Source: an uncultured Algibacter sp.
GTDB lineage: Bacteria; Bacteroidota; Bacteroidia; Flavobacteriales; Flavobacteriaceae
Length of the DNA stretch: 64,000 nucleotides
Reading direction: 5' to 3'
Assembly (NCBI RefSeq): GCF_947487605.1
Contig: NZ_CANKXK010000001.1
Span: forward strand, 310,001-374,000
Shown here: positions 18,005 to 27,578 of the stretch, piece after piece
Layout: every line of letters begins with the position of its first letter
Numbering within the stretch: the stretch's first letter is position 1
Notes under the pieces: model-generated
The model's database searches: none
What the model was told of the DNA's origin: nothing
The model's input: only the letters and a program-made list of their open reading frames with translations
Made by a program: the position numbers and the translations under genes

Positions 18005-19021
18005 ATGATTAATGTTGCTATAAACGGCTTTGGAAGAATAGGAAGACGTGTTTTTAGACTTCTAGAAAACCAATCTAATATTCAAGTAGTTGCAATAAAT
18101 GATTTAGCAGATGGTAAAACATTAAGTCACCTTCTAAAGTATGACAGTGTTCATGGTATTTTCAATGGAAACATATCTTTTGAAACAGGTAAGCTAGATG
18201 TTAATAACAGGCATATTTCACTTCTTAACGAAAATCACCCTAAAAATATTAACTGGAAACCTTTTAATGTCGATTTTGTTATTGAGTCAAGCGGAAAATT
18301 TAAAACTACCCAAGATTTACAAAGTCATATCTCAAATGGTGCAAAGTGTGTGATTTTAAGTGTCCCGCCAATTGAAAACGACATTAAAACAATTGTACTT
18401 GGTGTTAATGATGCCATTATAGATGGATTTGAAACTATTATTTCTAACGCGTCTTGCACTACAAACAACGCTGCTCCAATGATAGATGTTATAAATAAAC
18501 TTTGTGGTGTAAACCAAGCATATATTACTACGGTTCACTCCTACACCACCGATCAAAGTTTACACGATCAGCCACATAGAGATTTAAGGCGTGCTAGAGC
18601 TGCAAGTCAATCTATTGTACCAACAACCACTGGTGCTGCAAAAGCACTAACTAAAATATTTCCCAATTTATCTGATGTTATTGGAGGTTGCGGGATAAGA
18701 GTACCTGTAATAAATGGTTCTTTAACCGATATTACTTTTAATGTTAAAAAAACCGTTTCAATAGAAGAAATTAATGATGCATTTAAAACGGCTTCTCAAA
18801 ATCACTACAAAGGGATTATTGAGTACACAAACGATCCTATTGTGTCTATTGATATTGTTGGAAATACACATTCTTGCATCTTTGACTCCCAAATGACATC
18901 GGTTATAGGAAACATGGTGAAAATTATTGGATGGTATGATAACGAAACAGGATATTCTCAAAGAATTATTGACTTATTGTGCAATTTATCGGAAAAAAAG
19001 AGTGTTTTGTCGATAAAATAA
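18005..19021 (+). CDS. gap: Type I glyceraldehyde-3-phosphate dehydrogenase
   Basis: A 338-residue GAPDH converting glyceraldehyde-3-phosphate to 1,3-bisphosphoglycerate with NAD(P)+. Rossmann motif GFGRIG at 8-13; D33 in VVAIND favours NAD over NADP. The catalytic C151 lies in SNASCTTN. The residue four after it, Cys in most GAPDHs (CTTNC), is Asn155 here. The C-terminal WYDNETGYSQR motif is intact. The location directly behind lipA, away from glycolytic genes, and the variant active-site loop suggest this may be a second GAPDH isozyme. Confidence 0.93.
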   Translation: MINVAINGFGRIGRRVFRLLENQSNIQVVAINDLADGKTLSHLLKYDSVHGIFNGNISFETGKLDVNNRHISLLNENHPKNINWKPFNVDFVIESSGKFKTTQDLQSHISNGAKCVILSVPPIENDIKTIVLGVNDAIIDGFETIISNASCTTNNAAPMIDVINKLCGVNQAYITTVHSYTTDQSLHDQPHRDLRRARAASQSIVPTTTGAAKALTKIFPNLSDVIGGCGIRVPVINGSLTDITFNVKKTVSIEEINDAFKTASQNHYKGIIEYTNDPIVSIDIVGNTHSCIFDSQMTSVIGNMVKIIGWYDNETGYSQRIIDLLCNLSEKKSVLSIK

Positions 19022-19022
19022 T

Positions 19023-19030
19023 TATATTTG
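19023..19030 (+). promoter_or_regulatory. Putative -7 box of hybrid histidine kinase gene
   Basis: TATATTTG matches TAnnTTTG, 19 bases before the ATG at 19050. A TTG at 19007-19009 is too close (13-base spacer) to be an ideal -33 element. Confidence 0.4.
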
Positions 19031-19049
19031 TCATTAATTAAGCGTTATA

Positions 19050-21287
19050 ATGTCCCAAATTAAACACTACATATTTGCATTAGTTTTGCTTATAGCAACG
19101 ACTGTGTTCTCTCAAGAGTCGATTAGTGATGATCCAGAAATGGTTCAAAACAGCATTGATTATCACATTTCTGAATCAAAAAAAGATGTTGACAATTACA
19201 ATTACTTCGAAGCACAAAAAAAGCTTGATGAAGCTTTAGCATTAGCAAAAAAGATAGATAACAAAATTAGCATAGGAATTATTCATGCCACAAAAGGAAA
19301 ACTACAATTATTGATAGAAGAAGAGGATCAAGCAATCAAATCTCTTACCAAAGCTGTAGAAAACCAAAGACTTATTAATGATAATATTAATATTGGTGTT
19401 TCATACAAGATATTTGGAGACATCTATTTAAAGAAAAAAGAATACTATGCGGCATTAGATTCTTATAAAGCAGCAACCACAAAATTTGAAGAAGAAAACC
19501 TTGAAAGAAATATGGCAGAAGTTCTATTTTGTGAAGGCTTAGCCTATATAAAATTGGGGGATCTTAAAAATGCCAGAATACATTTTGAACAGTCAATTTC
19601 TTTAGCAAAAAGATTCAATTTACAAAGAACAGAAAGCAACAGTTTAGCTAATCTTGCAAAAATATCTTTAGCACAGGGAGATGCAGATAAAGCATTAGTA
19701 TTTACCAACGAAAGTTTAACAATTGCTAGAGAATATAACTACGCCGATATTTTGAGTGATTTATATCTATCACTTAGCGAGATACATTATAAGATAGAAG
19801 ATTTTAAGTCGTCAAACGACTATCTGAAAACGCACTTAAAAATATCCGATTCACTCCGCTTAGTTAAACGTGAAAACCTATCTCCAGAGAAAAAAATCCA
19901 GTATTTAATAAATGACCAAATTGAGAATAATAAAAAACAAAAAGAAGAATTAGCTGAAGCGAATAGTAAAAACGATTTAAGTAACCTTATCTCAATATTA
20001 AGTGTCGCTTTAATCACTATACTTTCCTTATTAACCTTATCGCTTTATAAGAACAATAACATTCGTTTAAAAACGAATAATATGCTTCATAAAAAAAATA
20101 GTGAGCTTATTATTGCCAAAGAAAAAGCCGAACTAGCCTCTAAAACTAAAGCTAATTTCTTATCAACAGTAACGCACGAGCTTCGTACACCCTTATATGC
20201 AGTTACAGGATTGAGTAATATGCTGCTAGATGAAAATCCAAAACCAGAACAAGTTCAGCATCTTAAATCGCTTAAGTTCTCTGGAGATTATCTTTTAACC
20301 TTTATAAATGACATTCTTCAAATTAATAAAATTGAAGCAAATAAAGTTGAAATTGAACCCGAATCATTCAACTTAAAAAAGAAAATAAACAATATTGTTT
20401 TAGCATTAAACAATTCAGCTTTAGACAATAACATAAAAATTCATTTTGAGTTCGATAAAGACTTACCCCAAAATTATATTGCAGATCAATTAAAAATATC
20501 TCAAATTCTTATAAATCTTATTGGAAACTCTATAAAATTTACAAAGGATGGCGATATTTGGATACGTGTTTATAAAATTGATCAAAAAGATAACACTTAC
20601 ATCTTACGTTTTGAAGTAGAAGACAACGGTATTGGTATTAGTAAAGAAAAGCAAGAAAATATGTTTGAAAGCTTTTCGCAAGGTTCTATACAAATCAATA
20701 GAAAGTATGGAGGTACAGGTTTAGGTTTATCAATTGTGAAGGGTTTAATCGATATTTTAAAAGGTAAAATCTACTTGAAAAGTGAGTTGGAAAAAGGGAC
20801 AACCTTTTATTTTGAAATTCCTTTAGAATATACACCAAAAGAAGAAACATCTGTTGATAATAAACCTTCTTACTTTAATAAAGATAACGAAATTGACTTA
20901 ACTAAAGTGAAAATTTTAGTGGTAGAAGACAATAAAATAAACCAGATGATTACCAAAAAGATTCTAACAAAAATGAATCTTAAATGCGATATCATTGATA
21001 ATGGTGAAGATGCCGTAAATATGATTAAGACTAATAACTATGATATTATCTTAATGGATATTCACATGCCTGGAATTAGCGGTATTGAAGCTACTAAAAT
21101 TGTTAGAACATTCGACAAAGAACTTACTATTTTTGCGCTCACAGCCGTAACTATTGAAGATAAAATGCATGAATTTGATGAAGCAGGATTTACAGATATT
21201 ATCCCTAAACCATTTAAACAAGAAGAGTTCGAGAAAAAACTATTTAATGCATTAAAATCTAATACCAAATCTAATAAATCTGCTTAG
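19050..21287 (+). CDS. TPR-containing hybrid sensor histidine kinase/response regulator
   Basis: A 745-residue sensor: signal peptide (1-21), periplasmic tetratricopeptide repeats (about 50-290), one transmembrane helix (about 312-332), short coiled coil, HisKA domain with phospho-acceptor His376 in HELRTPL, HATPase domain (NLIGNSIKFTKDG; DNGIGI; GGTGLGLSIV) and a C-terminal receiver (VEDNKINQMI, phospho-acceptor Asp670 in MDIHMPG, Lys in PKPF). No output domain is present, so phosphate probably passes to a separate protein. The signal is unknown. The stop overlaps that of convergent lpxK by four bases. Confidence 0.93.
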   Translation: MSQIKHYIFALVLLIATTVFSQESISDDPEMVQNSIDYHISESKKDVDNYNYFEAQKKLDEALALAKKIDNKISIGIIHATKGKLQLLIEEEDQAIKSLTKAVENQRLINDNINIGVSYKIFGDIYLKKKEYYAALDSYKAATTKFEEENLERNMAEVLFCEGLAYIKLGDLKNARIHFEQSISLAKRFNLQRTESNSLANLAKISLAQGDADKALVFTNESLTIAREYNYADILSDLYLSLSEIHYKIEDFKSSNDYLKTHLKISDSLRLVKRENLSPEKKIQYLINDQIENNKKQKEELAEANSKNDLSNLISILSVALITILSLLTLSLYKNNNIRLKTNNMLHKKNSELIIAKEKAELASKTKANFLSTVTHELRTPLYAVTGLSNMLLDENPKPEQVQHLKSLKFSGDYLLTFINDILQINKIEANKVEIEPESFNLKKKINNIVLALNNSALDNNIKIHFEFDKDLPQNYIADQLKISQILINLIGNSIKFTKDGDIWIRVYKIDQKDNTYILRFEVEDNGIGISKEKQENMFESFSQGSIQINRKYGGTGLGLSIVKGLIDILKGKIYLKSELEKGTTFYFEIPLEYTPKEETSVDNKPSYFNKDNEIDLTKVKILVVEDNKINQMITKKILTKMNLKCDIIDNGEDAVNMIKTNNYDIILMDIHMPGISGIEATKIVRTFDKELTIFALTAVTIEDKMHEFDEAGFTDIIPKPFKQEEFEKKLFNALKSNTKSNKSA

Positions 21288-22294
21288 TTGTAGCTTTTAA
21301 CAAAACTTTCTATCAGACTACAAAAATTAGCCTCATTATCTATGTTAATTTGAATTGGCAAATAAAACAGTTTATGCTTTAGTAAATTATATTGTTTTAA
21401 TCGCATAAAGTCTTTTTCTGTTGTAAGTATTAATTCTTTTTTCTCAATATCTTTAATATCTTGAGCAGTAAACTCATGATGGTCTTTAAAATTAAGATGC
21501 TCAAACTTTAATTTTCTTTCCTTCAAAAAATCAACTAAAGAATTGGCATTCGCAATACCCGTAACCAGAGTAAACTCATTTAATTTAGTTAAGTTTTTCT
21601 TTCCTTCTGAAGAAAAAACAAAATCTGAATAAGCAATTGAACTAAAAAACACTTGTTGGTTTTCTTGCCTATTAATACGTTTTAAAATAGTTTCCTTATC
21701 TGTTGAAGCTAAATTATCAGGACATTTAGTAACAACTATTGCATCTGCCCTATTCATTCCAATTCTAGGCTCTCTTAAATTACCAGTAGGCAAAACAATA
21801 TCATTAAAATATGGGTTTTGGTAAGTGGTTAACATAATATTAAAACCAGCTTTTACTTTTCTGTGCTGAAAAGCATCATCAAGCAAAACTACCTCTGGTG
21901 GGTTCGCAATAGCAAGCAACTTTTGTATTCCATTATTTCTATTAGTATCTACAGCAACATCGATATCTTTTTTAAACTTAGTATAAAACTGAAAGGGTTC
22001 ATCACCAATTGATACACTGGTAGAATTTTTATTAGCCAATTGAAAACCATTGGTTTTTCTTTTATAACCTCTGCTTAATGTGGCAACTTTATAATCATCT
22101 TTTAAAAGCCTAATTAAATATTCAATCATTGGTGTTTTTCCTGTTCCACCAACGCTTAAATTACCAACACATATTATAGGTAAATTATAAGAAGTCGATT
22201 TTTTTATACCCAAATCATATAGTCTATTTCGCAACCTGGTTACCAAATAATATATAGGCACAATAGGAAATAATATGTATCGTAAAATTTTCAC
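21284..22294 (-). CDS. lpxK: Tetraacyldisaccharide 4'-kinase
   Basis: A 336-residue inner-membrane kinase that phosphorylates the 4' position of the lipid A precursor. It has an N-terminal membrane helix (LFPIVPIYYLVT) and a P-loop reading VGGTGKTP near residue 50, plus the LpxK signatures LSRGYKRK, DDAFQHRK and TNLREP-like GNLREPRIGMNRAD. The start codon is GTG at 22294; there is no better ATG. The 3' end overlaps the hybrid kinase gene by four bases in convergent orientation. Confidence 0.96.
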   Translation of the reverse strand: MKILRYILFPIVPIYYLVTRLRNRLYDLGIKKSTSYNLPIICVGNLSVGGTGKTPMIEYLIRLLKDDYKVATLSRGYKRKTNGFQLANKNSTSVSIGDEPFQFYTKFKKDIDVAVDTNRNNGIQKLLAIANPPEVVLLDDAFQHRKVKAGFNIMLTTYQNPYFNDIVLPTGNLREPRIGMNRADAIVVTKCPDNLASTDKETILKRINRQENQQVFFSSIAYSDFVFSSEGKKNLTKLNEFTLVTGIANANSLVDFLKERKLKFEHLNFKDHHEFTAQDIKDIEKKELILTTEKDFMRLKQYNLLKHKLFYLPIQINIDNEANFCSLIESFVKSYN

Positions 22295-22314
22295 TATAGC
22301 GAAAATATAATATT

Positions 22315-22322
22315 TATATTTG
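22315..22322 (+). promoter_or_regulatory. Putative -7 box of the Nif3-like operon
   Basis: TATATTTG matches TAnnTTTG and lies 26 bases upstream of the ATG at 22349, in the short divergent gap with lpxK. Confidence 0.45.
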
Positions 22323-22348
22323 TTTTATAACCCATCTCAACAAATAAT

Positions 22349-23443
22349 ATGGTTATTCAAGACGTTATAAATCATTTAGAAGAACTTGCCCCATTGGCCT
22401 ATGCCGAAGATTTTGATAATGTTGGTCTTTTGATTGGCGACAAAAACGCTAAAATTACTGGCGTTCTTGTAACTCTGGACACACTAGAAAGTGTTGTAGA
22501 CGAAGCTATTTCTAAAAAATGCAATCTCATTATTAGTTTTCACCCAATTATTTTCAAAGGCTTAAAAAAGCTTACAGGTAAATCTTATGTAGAACGTGTG
22601 GTTATGAAAGCCATAAAGCATGATATAGCAATTTACAGCATACACACAGCTTTAGATAATGCATCACTTGGTGTCAATAATATGATTTGCAATCAGTTAA
22701 AACTAGTAAACAGGCGTATATTAATTCCACAAAGCAGTACTATAAAAAAACTGACTACCTATGTCCCCAAAAATGAAGCTGAAAAATTAAGAACAGCTCT
22801 GTTTGAAGCTGGAGCAGGAAATATTGGAAACTATAGTAATTGCAGTTTTAACGTTGAAGGGCATGGTACATTTAATGGTAACGAGCAATCCTCACCAACT
22901 AAAGGTAAAAAAGGTAAAACACACACTGAGAGCGAAACTAAAATTACAATAACATTTGCCAAACATTTAGAATCTAAAGTACTTGAAACTCTCTTTAAAT
23001 CGCACTCTTACGAAGAAGTGGCTTATGAAGTAACAACTATTGAAAATAAAAATCAAAACATAGGAATGGGAATGGTTGGAGAACTTGAAACACCTATGGA
23101 AGAATCTTCGTTCTTAGACTATTTAAAAAACAAAATGAATGCGAAAGCTATTAGACATTCAGCCTTCATTAATAAAAACATTAAAAAAGTTGCTGTTTTA
23201 GGAGGCTCTGGTAGTTTTGCAATAAAAGCTGCAAAATCTTCTGGTGCCGATGCTTTTGTAACTTCCGATTTAAAGTATCATGACTTTTTTACCGCCGAAA
23301 ACAGTATACTTTTAGCAGATATTGGACATTATGAGAGCGAACAGTTCACAAAAAATCTTTTAGTAGCATATTTAACAAAAAAAATTACTAATTTTGCAGT
23401 CGTTTTATCAAACACAAATACCAATCCTGTTAAGTATTTTTAA
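22349..23443 (+). CDS. Nif3-like dinuclear metal-centre protein (DUF34)
   Basis: A 364-residue protein of the NIF3/YbgI/YqfO family: the N-terminal LAPLAYAEDFDNVGLLIG, SFHPIIFKGLK and YSIHTALDNA blocks and C-terminal GGSGSFAIKAA, SDLKYHDFF and GHYESE carry the conserved His, Asp and Glu ligands of the di-metal site. The middle (about residues 130-235) is the inserted YqfO-type domain seen in long forms. Family proteins form hexameric toroids; the cellular role is unsettled, with GTP cyclohydrolase-like activity proposed for relatives. It is followed after three bases by the coiled-coil gene, a conserved pairing. Confidence 0.92.
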   Translation: MVIQDVINHLEELAPLAYAEDFDNVGLLIGDKNAKITGVLVTLDTLESVVDEAISKKCNLIISFHPIIFKGLKKLTGKSYVERVVMKAIKHDIAIYSIHTALDNASLGVNNMICNQLKLVNRRILIPQSSTIKKLTTYVPKNEAEKLRTALFEAGAGNIGNYSNCSFNVEGHGTFNGNEQSSPTKGKKGKTHTESETKITITFAKHLESKVLETLFKSHSYEEVAYEVTTIENKNQNIGMGMVGELETPMEESSFLDYLKNKMNAKAIRHSAFINKNIKKVAVLGGSGSFAIKAAKSSGADAFVTSDLKYHDFFTAENSILLADIGHYESEQFTKNLLVAYLTKKITNFAVVLSNTNTNPVKYF

Positions 23444-23446
23444 AGT

Positions 23447-24226
23447 ATGGCTAAAAAGAAAGAAGCAACTGTAGAAGAGCGTTTAAGAGCTTTATACGAT
23501 TTACAATTAATCGATTCCCGCATTGATGAAATAAGAAACGTTCGCGGAGAACTTCCTTTAGAAGTACGCGATTTAGAAGATGAAGTAGCTGGACTAAACA
23601 TTAGATTAGAAAAATTAGTTTCAAATTTAGAACTAATTGATAACGATATTATTTCTAAAAAGAATCTTATTGAAGAATCTAAAGCGCTAATAAAAAAATA
23701 TACAGAGCAACAAAAAAACGTTAGGAATAACAGAGAATATAACTCCCTTACTAAAGAGGTTGAATTTCAAGAATTAGAAATTGAACTAGCAGATAAGCAC
23801 ATAAGAGAGTTTAAAGCTCAAATAGAACAAAAGAAAGAGGTTATTGCTGAAACAAAAGAGCGTTTAAAGGAGCGTGATAATCATCTTAAGCACAAAAAAG
23901 GTGAGTTAGACGCTATTTTAGCTGAAACAGAAAAAGAGGAGAAAGCATTAATTGGAAAATCTGAAGAATACAAAACACAATTAGAAGAGCGTTTGGTATT
24001 TGCATACAATAGAATTCGTAAAAATGTAAAAAACGGACTTGCCGTTGTGCCAATTGAAAGAGGTGCATCTGGAGGTTCTTTCTTTACTATTCCACCTCAA
24101 GTACAAGTTGAAATTGCTTCTCGTAAAAAAGTAATTACAGATGAGCATAGTGGGCGTATTTTAGTTGATGCCGCATTAGCTGAAGAACAAAAATCAAAAA
24201 TGGAAAAAATGTTTTCTAAACTATAA
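23447..24226 (+). CDS. Coiled-coil protein of the C4 zinc-ribbon (DUF164) family, cysteines lost
   Basis: A 259-residue cytoplasmic protein: long coiled coil (about residues 10-180), then the DUF164 C-terminal fold recognised by VVPIERGASGGSFFTIPPQ and DEHSGRILVD. In the usual family these stretches carry four zinc-ligand Cys (ACGGC and CxxCGRI). Here the positions are Ser, Ser, Asp and Ser-type residues, and the whole protein has no Cys, so no zinc ribbon can form. Function is unknown; it is paired with the Nif3-like gene. A strong terminator follows. Confidence 0.88.
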   Translation: MAKKKEATVEERLRALYDLQLIDSRIDEIRNVRGELPLEVRDLEDEVAGLNIRLEKLVSNLELIDNDIISKKNLIEESKALIKKYTEQQKNVRNNREYNSLTKEVEFQELEIELADKHIREFKAQIEQKKEVIAETKERLKERDNHLKHKKGELDAILAETEKEEKALIGKSEEYKTQLEERLVFAYNRIRKNVKNGLAVVPIERGASGGSFFTIPPQVQVEIASRKKVITDEHSGRILVDAALAEEQKSKMEKMFSKL

Positions 24227-24250
24227 AACATTTTAAAAAATATATTCAAA

Positions 24251-24278
24251 GCCTTCAGTTTTCTGAAGGCTTTTTTTA
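24251..24278 (+). terminator. Rho-independent terminator after the Nif3-like operon
   Basis: GCCTTCAG (24251-24258) pairs with CTGAAGGC (24263-24270) around a TTTT loop, followed by seven T residues. This is a textbook intrinsic terminator. Confidence 0.9.
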
Positions 24279-24349
24279 TTATGAAAACTTTCACACGATA
24301 TTTTTATAAGGTTTTGTATTTTTATTCGTCTATTGGATAAAGAAAACTT

Positions 24350-25012
24350 ATGAAACCTTTATTACCATTACTATTTTTTAGTCTATTCTTTAGTTGCCAA
24401 AATACCGCTCAAGTAAACCCCAAGCAACAAGCAGTTATAAATGCAAAACCCGTAGAAGTACCATTACAGAATGGTAAGGCAAAAGCTTATTTTGCTAGCG
24501 GGTGCTTTTGGTGTGTTGAAGCTGTTTATGAAAGTGTAAAAGGAGTAAATGAAGTAATAAACGGTTATTCTGGCGGCTATAGTAAAAACCCAACTTATGA
24601 AGCCAGCAATACAGGACGAACTGGACATGCTGAAGCGGTAGAAGTTATTTACAATCCACAAGTTGTTAGTTTCTCTACTTTAGTAGATGTATATTTTGCC
24701 TCGCAAAATCCGATACAAGTTAATGGCCAAGGTTCAGATAAGGGATCCCAATATCGATCTATAATCTTTTATCAAAATGAAGAGCAAAAGCAAATTATTT
24801 TACAAAAAAAAGAAGCTTTAGCTAAAAAATTAAATGCGACTATTGCTGCCGAAGTTTATCCATTTCAAAAGTTCTGGATTGCAGAAAACTACCATCAAAA
24901 TTATGAGCGTTTGCATCCTAATAACGGTTATATAAGAAATGTATCAATCCCAAGATTAAAAAGGTTTCAAGCTCAGGTTCCTAAAGAGTTATTAAAAGAA
25001 AAAGACCATTAG
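24350..25012 (+). CDS. msrA: Peptide methionine-(S)-S-oxide reductase, lipoprotein form
   Basis: A 220-residue MsrA that repairs S-methionine sulfoxide in proteins. The catalytic Cys52 is in GCFWCVEAVYE (51-61), with C55 the likely partner; the C-terminal recycling Cys of the E. coli enzyme are absent. The N-terminus is a lipoprotein signal (LFFSLFFSC, lipid Cys16), so this copy acts in the periplasm or at the outer membrane. Other family blocks are NGYSGG, GHAEAVEVIYNP, GSQYRSIIFY and AEVYPFQKFWIAENYHQNY. It is a single gene. Confidence 0.95.
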   Translation: MKPLLPLLFFSLFFSCQNTAQVNPKQQAVINAKPVEVPLQNGKAKAYFASGCFWCVEAVYESVKGVNEVINGYSGGYSKNPTYEASNTGRTGHAEAVEVIYNPQVVSFSTLVDVYFASQNPIQVNGQGSDKGSQYRSIIFYQNEEQKQIILQKKEALAKKLNATIAAEVYPFQKFWIAENYHQNYERLHPNNGYIRNVSIPRLKRFQAQVPKELLKEKDH

Positions 25013-25311
25013 TCTTCAATATTTTCAAGCCTAAATTTGTGAAAAATTTTAGCTGGCCTTAGTTATACTTCTAATATAACTCACCTATGCTGTAATCTCG
25101 GTTTACTTCGATTCTTATATAATAATTGTACATCTATAAAATTCGTTTATACAGCTTGGACTACTTAAAAACCTAACAAATTAAACATACACTTGCAAAC
25201 CGAATAAAACAGGCTTTCTTAAAGACTCTGAAAAATATTCGTTTAAAACAATAGTGTTGAAACATAAAGCTAATAAATACTAGCGGTGTATACAAACACT
25301 TTATACGAACC
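25013..25311. other. 299-base gap between msrA and guaB
   Basis: No gene, tRNA or clear terminator seen. There is one weak seven-base inverted repeat (AGTTATA at 25061-25067, TATAACT at 25075-25081) without a T run. It separates convergent transcripts. Confidence 0.5.
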
Positions 25312-26784
25312 TTATCTAGAATAATTAGGCGATTCTTTAGTAATGGTTACATCATGTGGGTGGCTTTCATTAATACCACTAGCTGTAATCTTAACAAACT
25401 GTCCCGTTTCTTTTAGCGTTTCTATATCCTTGGCACCACAATACCCCATACCAGCACGTAACCCACCAATAAACTGGTGAATACTTTCATATAAATCGCC
25501 TTTATACGGTACGCGACCTACAATTCCTTCTGGTACTAATTTTTTAATATCGTCTTCTACGTCTTGGAAATAACGGTCTTTACTACCTTCTTTCATGGCT
25601 TCAACAGAACCCATCCCGCGATAAGACTTAAACTTTCTTCCTTCGTATATAATCGTTTCTCCAGGAGATTCTTTTGTTCCTGCTAAGAGCGACCCCAGCA
25701 TTACAGTATCTGCACCAGCTGCAATGGCTTTTGGAATATCCCCTGTGTAACGAATACCGCCATCTGCAATTACTGGAACACCTGTGCCTTTAATTGCTGC
25801 CGCAACTTCTAAAACCGCAGAAAACTGTGGAAACCCAACACCTGCCACAACTCTAGTTGTACAAATGGACCCTGGTCCAATGCCAACTTTAACTGCATCG
25901 GCACCTGCTTCAACTAAATATTTAGCTGCTGTACCCGTAGCGATATTTCCAACAATAACATCTAACTCGGCAAACTTCGCTTTAATTTCTTTTAGTACAT
26001 TAACCACACCTTTGGTATGCCCGTGCGCCGTATCAATAACCACAGCGTCAACGCCTGCATTAACCAAAGCTTCTGCCCTTTCAACAGCATCTCCAGTAAC
26101 ACCTATTGCAGCTGCTACACGTAAACGTCCATATTGATCTTTATTGGCATTGGGCTTCTGACTTAACTTTGTAATATCTCTAAAGGTAATTAGTCCAGAT
26201 AATTTAAAATTATCATCTACAATAAGTAGTTTTTCAATTTTATGTTCTTGTAGTATAGCTTCAGCATCTTGTAAAGAAGTTCCAACTGCCGCTGTTACCA
26301 AGTTTTCACTTGTCATAACTTCGGTAATAGATCTTTTATTATCATGCTCGAAGCGTAAATCGCGATTGGTAACAATACCCTTTAAAATCCCTTCATTATC
26401 CACAATTGGAATCCCACCAATACCATACTCTGCCATGTACTGCTTTGCATGCTTTACCTTTGCCTTTAATGGTAATGTAACTGGGTCGATTATCATCCCG
26501 CTTTCTGCACGTTTTACTTTTCTTACTTTGGTAGCTTGCGCTTCAATAGACATGTTTTTATGCAAAACCCCAATACCACCTTCTTGCGCCATAGCTATAG
26601 CCATTTTACTTTCGGTTACTGTATCCATAGCAGCCGAAATAACAGGTACATTAATAGTGATGTTACGCGTAAATTTTGTTTGAATGTTGACTTCTCTAGG
26701 AAGAACTTCTGAAAAAGCTGGAACTAATAGAACGTCGTCGTAAGTAAGACCTTCTCCTACTATTTTATCTTGATGTGCAGTCAT
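25312..26784 (-). CDS. guaB: Inosine-5'-monophosphate dehydrogenase
   Basis: A 490-residue enzyme oxidising IMP to XMP with NAD+, the committed step of GMP synthesis. The TIM barrel is interrupted by a tandem CBS pair (about residues 95-215). The catalytic Cys is in [11 protein letters not shown], with GGIRYTGD and the flap/mobile RGMGSVEAM further on. Length and architecture are standard. A TATATTTG promoter-like box precedes it, so it is probably independent of the cluster upstream. Confidence 0.98.
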   Translation of the reverse strand: MTAHQDKIVGEGLTYDDVLLVPAFSEVLPREVNIQTKFTRNITINVPVISAAMDTVTESKMAIAMAQEGGIGVLHKNMSIEAQATKVRKVKRAESGMIIDPVTLPLKAKVKHAKQYMAEYGIGGIPIVDNEGILKGIVTNRDLRFEHDNKRSITEVMTSENLVTAAVGTSLQDAEAILQEHKIEKLLIVDDNFKLSGLITFRDITKLSQKPNANKDQYGRLRVAAAIGVTGDAVERAEALVNAGVDAVVIDTAHGHTKGVVNVLKEIKAKFAELDVIVGNIATGTAAKYLVEAGADAVKVGIGPGSICTTRVVAGVGFPQFSAVLEVAAAIKGTGVPVIADGGIRYTGDIPKAIAAGADTVMLGSLLAGTKESPGETIIYEGRKFKSYRGMGSVEAMKEGSKDRYFQDVEDDIKKLVPEGIVGRVPYKGDLYESIHQFIGGLRAGMGYCGAKDIETLKETGQFVKITASGINESHPHDVTITKESPNYSR

Positions 26785-26807
26785 GGCAATTACGTTATAA
26801 TTGCGTG

Positions 26808-26815
26808 CAAATATA
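26808..26815 (-). promoter_or_regulatory. Putative -7 box of guaB
   Basis: On the minus strand this reads TATATTTG, a TAnnTTTG match, 23 bases upstream of the guaB ATG. No TTG -33 partner is evident. Confidence 0.5.
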
Positions 26816-26840
26816 CAATTAAATTCTAAGATAAAAGGGA

Positions 26841-27545
26841 TTATTTATAGGCTTCTTTACAGTAAGGTTTTAATTGACTTATCGCATAATCCAAACGGTG
26901 TTTCGCATTCGATAAATTATCATGAAACCTTATAGGTTTAGGCACAACCAAACTATATAAAAACGTGCCCTTTGCTATTCGGTGCAAGGTTTTAAGATCT
27001 TTTTCTTTTATATTTTTATAAATAGAATCAAGCCAAATATATTGTTCTTGTTTTAAAATGTTATTATCCCAATTGTTTGCCTCTTCTCCTTTTAAAATTG
27101 ATTTTAAATGGTAAAGTTCTTTTAGTTCTTGGAACGCATTTTTAAAAACTGTTTCACTTCCATTAAAAGCATATTGCTTAATACGCTTTTTTGAAAACAA
27201 TGAATATGGAAATACTTCTAACAAATGCATTTTTTTTGAAATGAAATGTGCCATTTTCACCCAAAGAATTTCGTGCTTTTTGTCATCTAAAGCTTTGTAA
27301 AGCCATTCATAAAAATCTCTTCGTTGTACAATCTTACTATACTCTTGAGGCAAATTATTTTCTAAATTATAAACATTTGCACGATGCCAAATTATCGTAT
27401 TATTTATTCTATCTGATTTTAACCAATCTGAAGCTGATAGCGATTCTTTTTGAGTCGTCTTTTGATAAATTCTTAAACTACGCCACTCCTTAGCTAAAAG
27501 TAAATTGCTAAAAAGTAATAGTATGACAAGTATTCTCCACCTCAT
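26841..27545 (-). CDS. Exported protein of unknown function
   Basis: A 234-residue protein with a signal peptide ([18 protein letters not shown], cut near residue 18). The mature part is helix-rich, with many aromatic, Lys and Leu residues (for example [23 protein letters not shown]) and one lone Cys near the C-terminus. I do not recognise a domain. It follows the four-TM gene by 33 bases on the same strand, so it may be the last gene of the porin/FMN cluster. Confidence 0.72.
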   Translation of the reverse strand: MRWRILVILLLFSNLLLAKEWRSLRIYQKTTQKESLSASDWLKSDRINNTIIWHRANVYNLENNLPQEYSKIVQRRDFYEWLYKALDDKKHEILWVKMAHFISKKMHLLEVFPYSLFSKKRIKQYAFNGSETVFKNAFQELKELYHLKSILKGEEANNWDNNILKQEQYIWLDSIYKNIKEKDLKTLHRIAKGTFLYSLVVPKPIRFHDNLSNAKHRLDYAISQLKPYCKEAYK

Positions 27546-27578
27546 GATTGTGATAAAAATACAAGAAATTAAAATGAA

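Noticed and set aside
25784-26137. Long open frames opposite guaB (also 26366-26683)
   Set aside because: They are low-complexity, Ala/Pro/Thr-rich mirror frames of conserved guaB codons.
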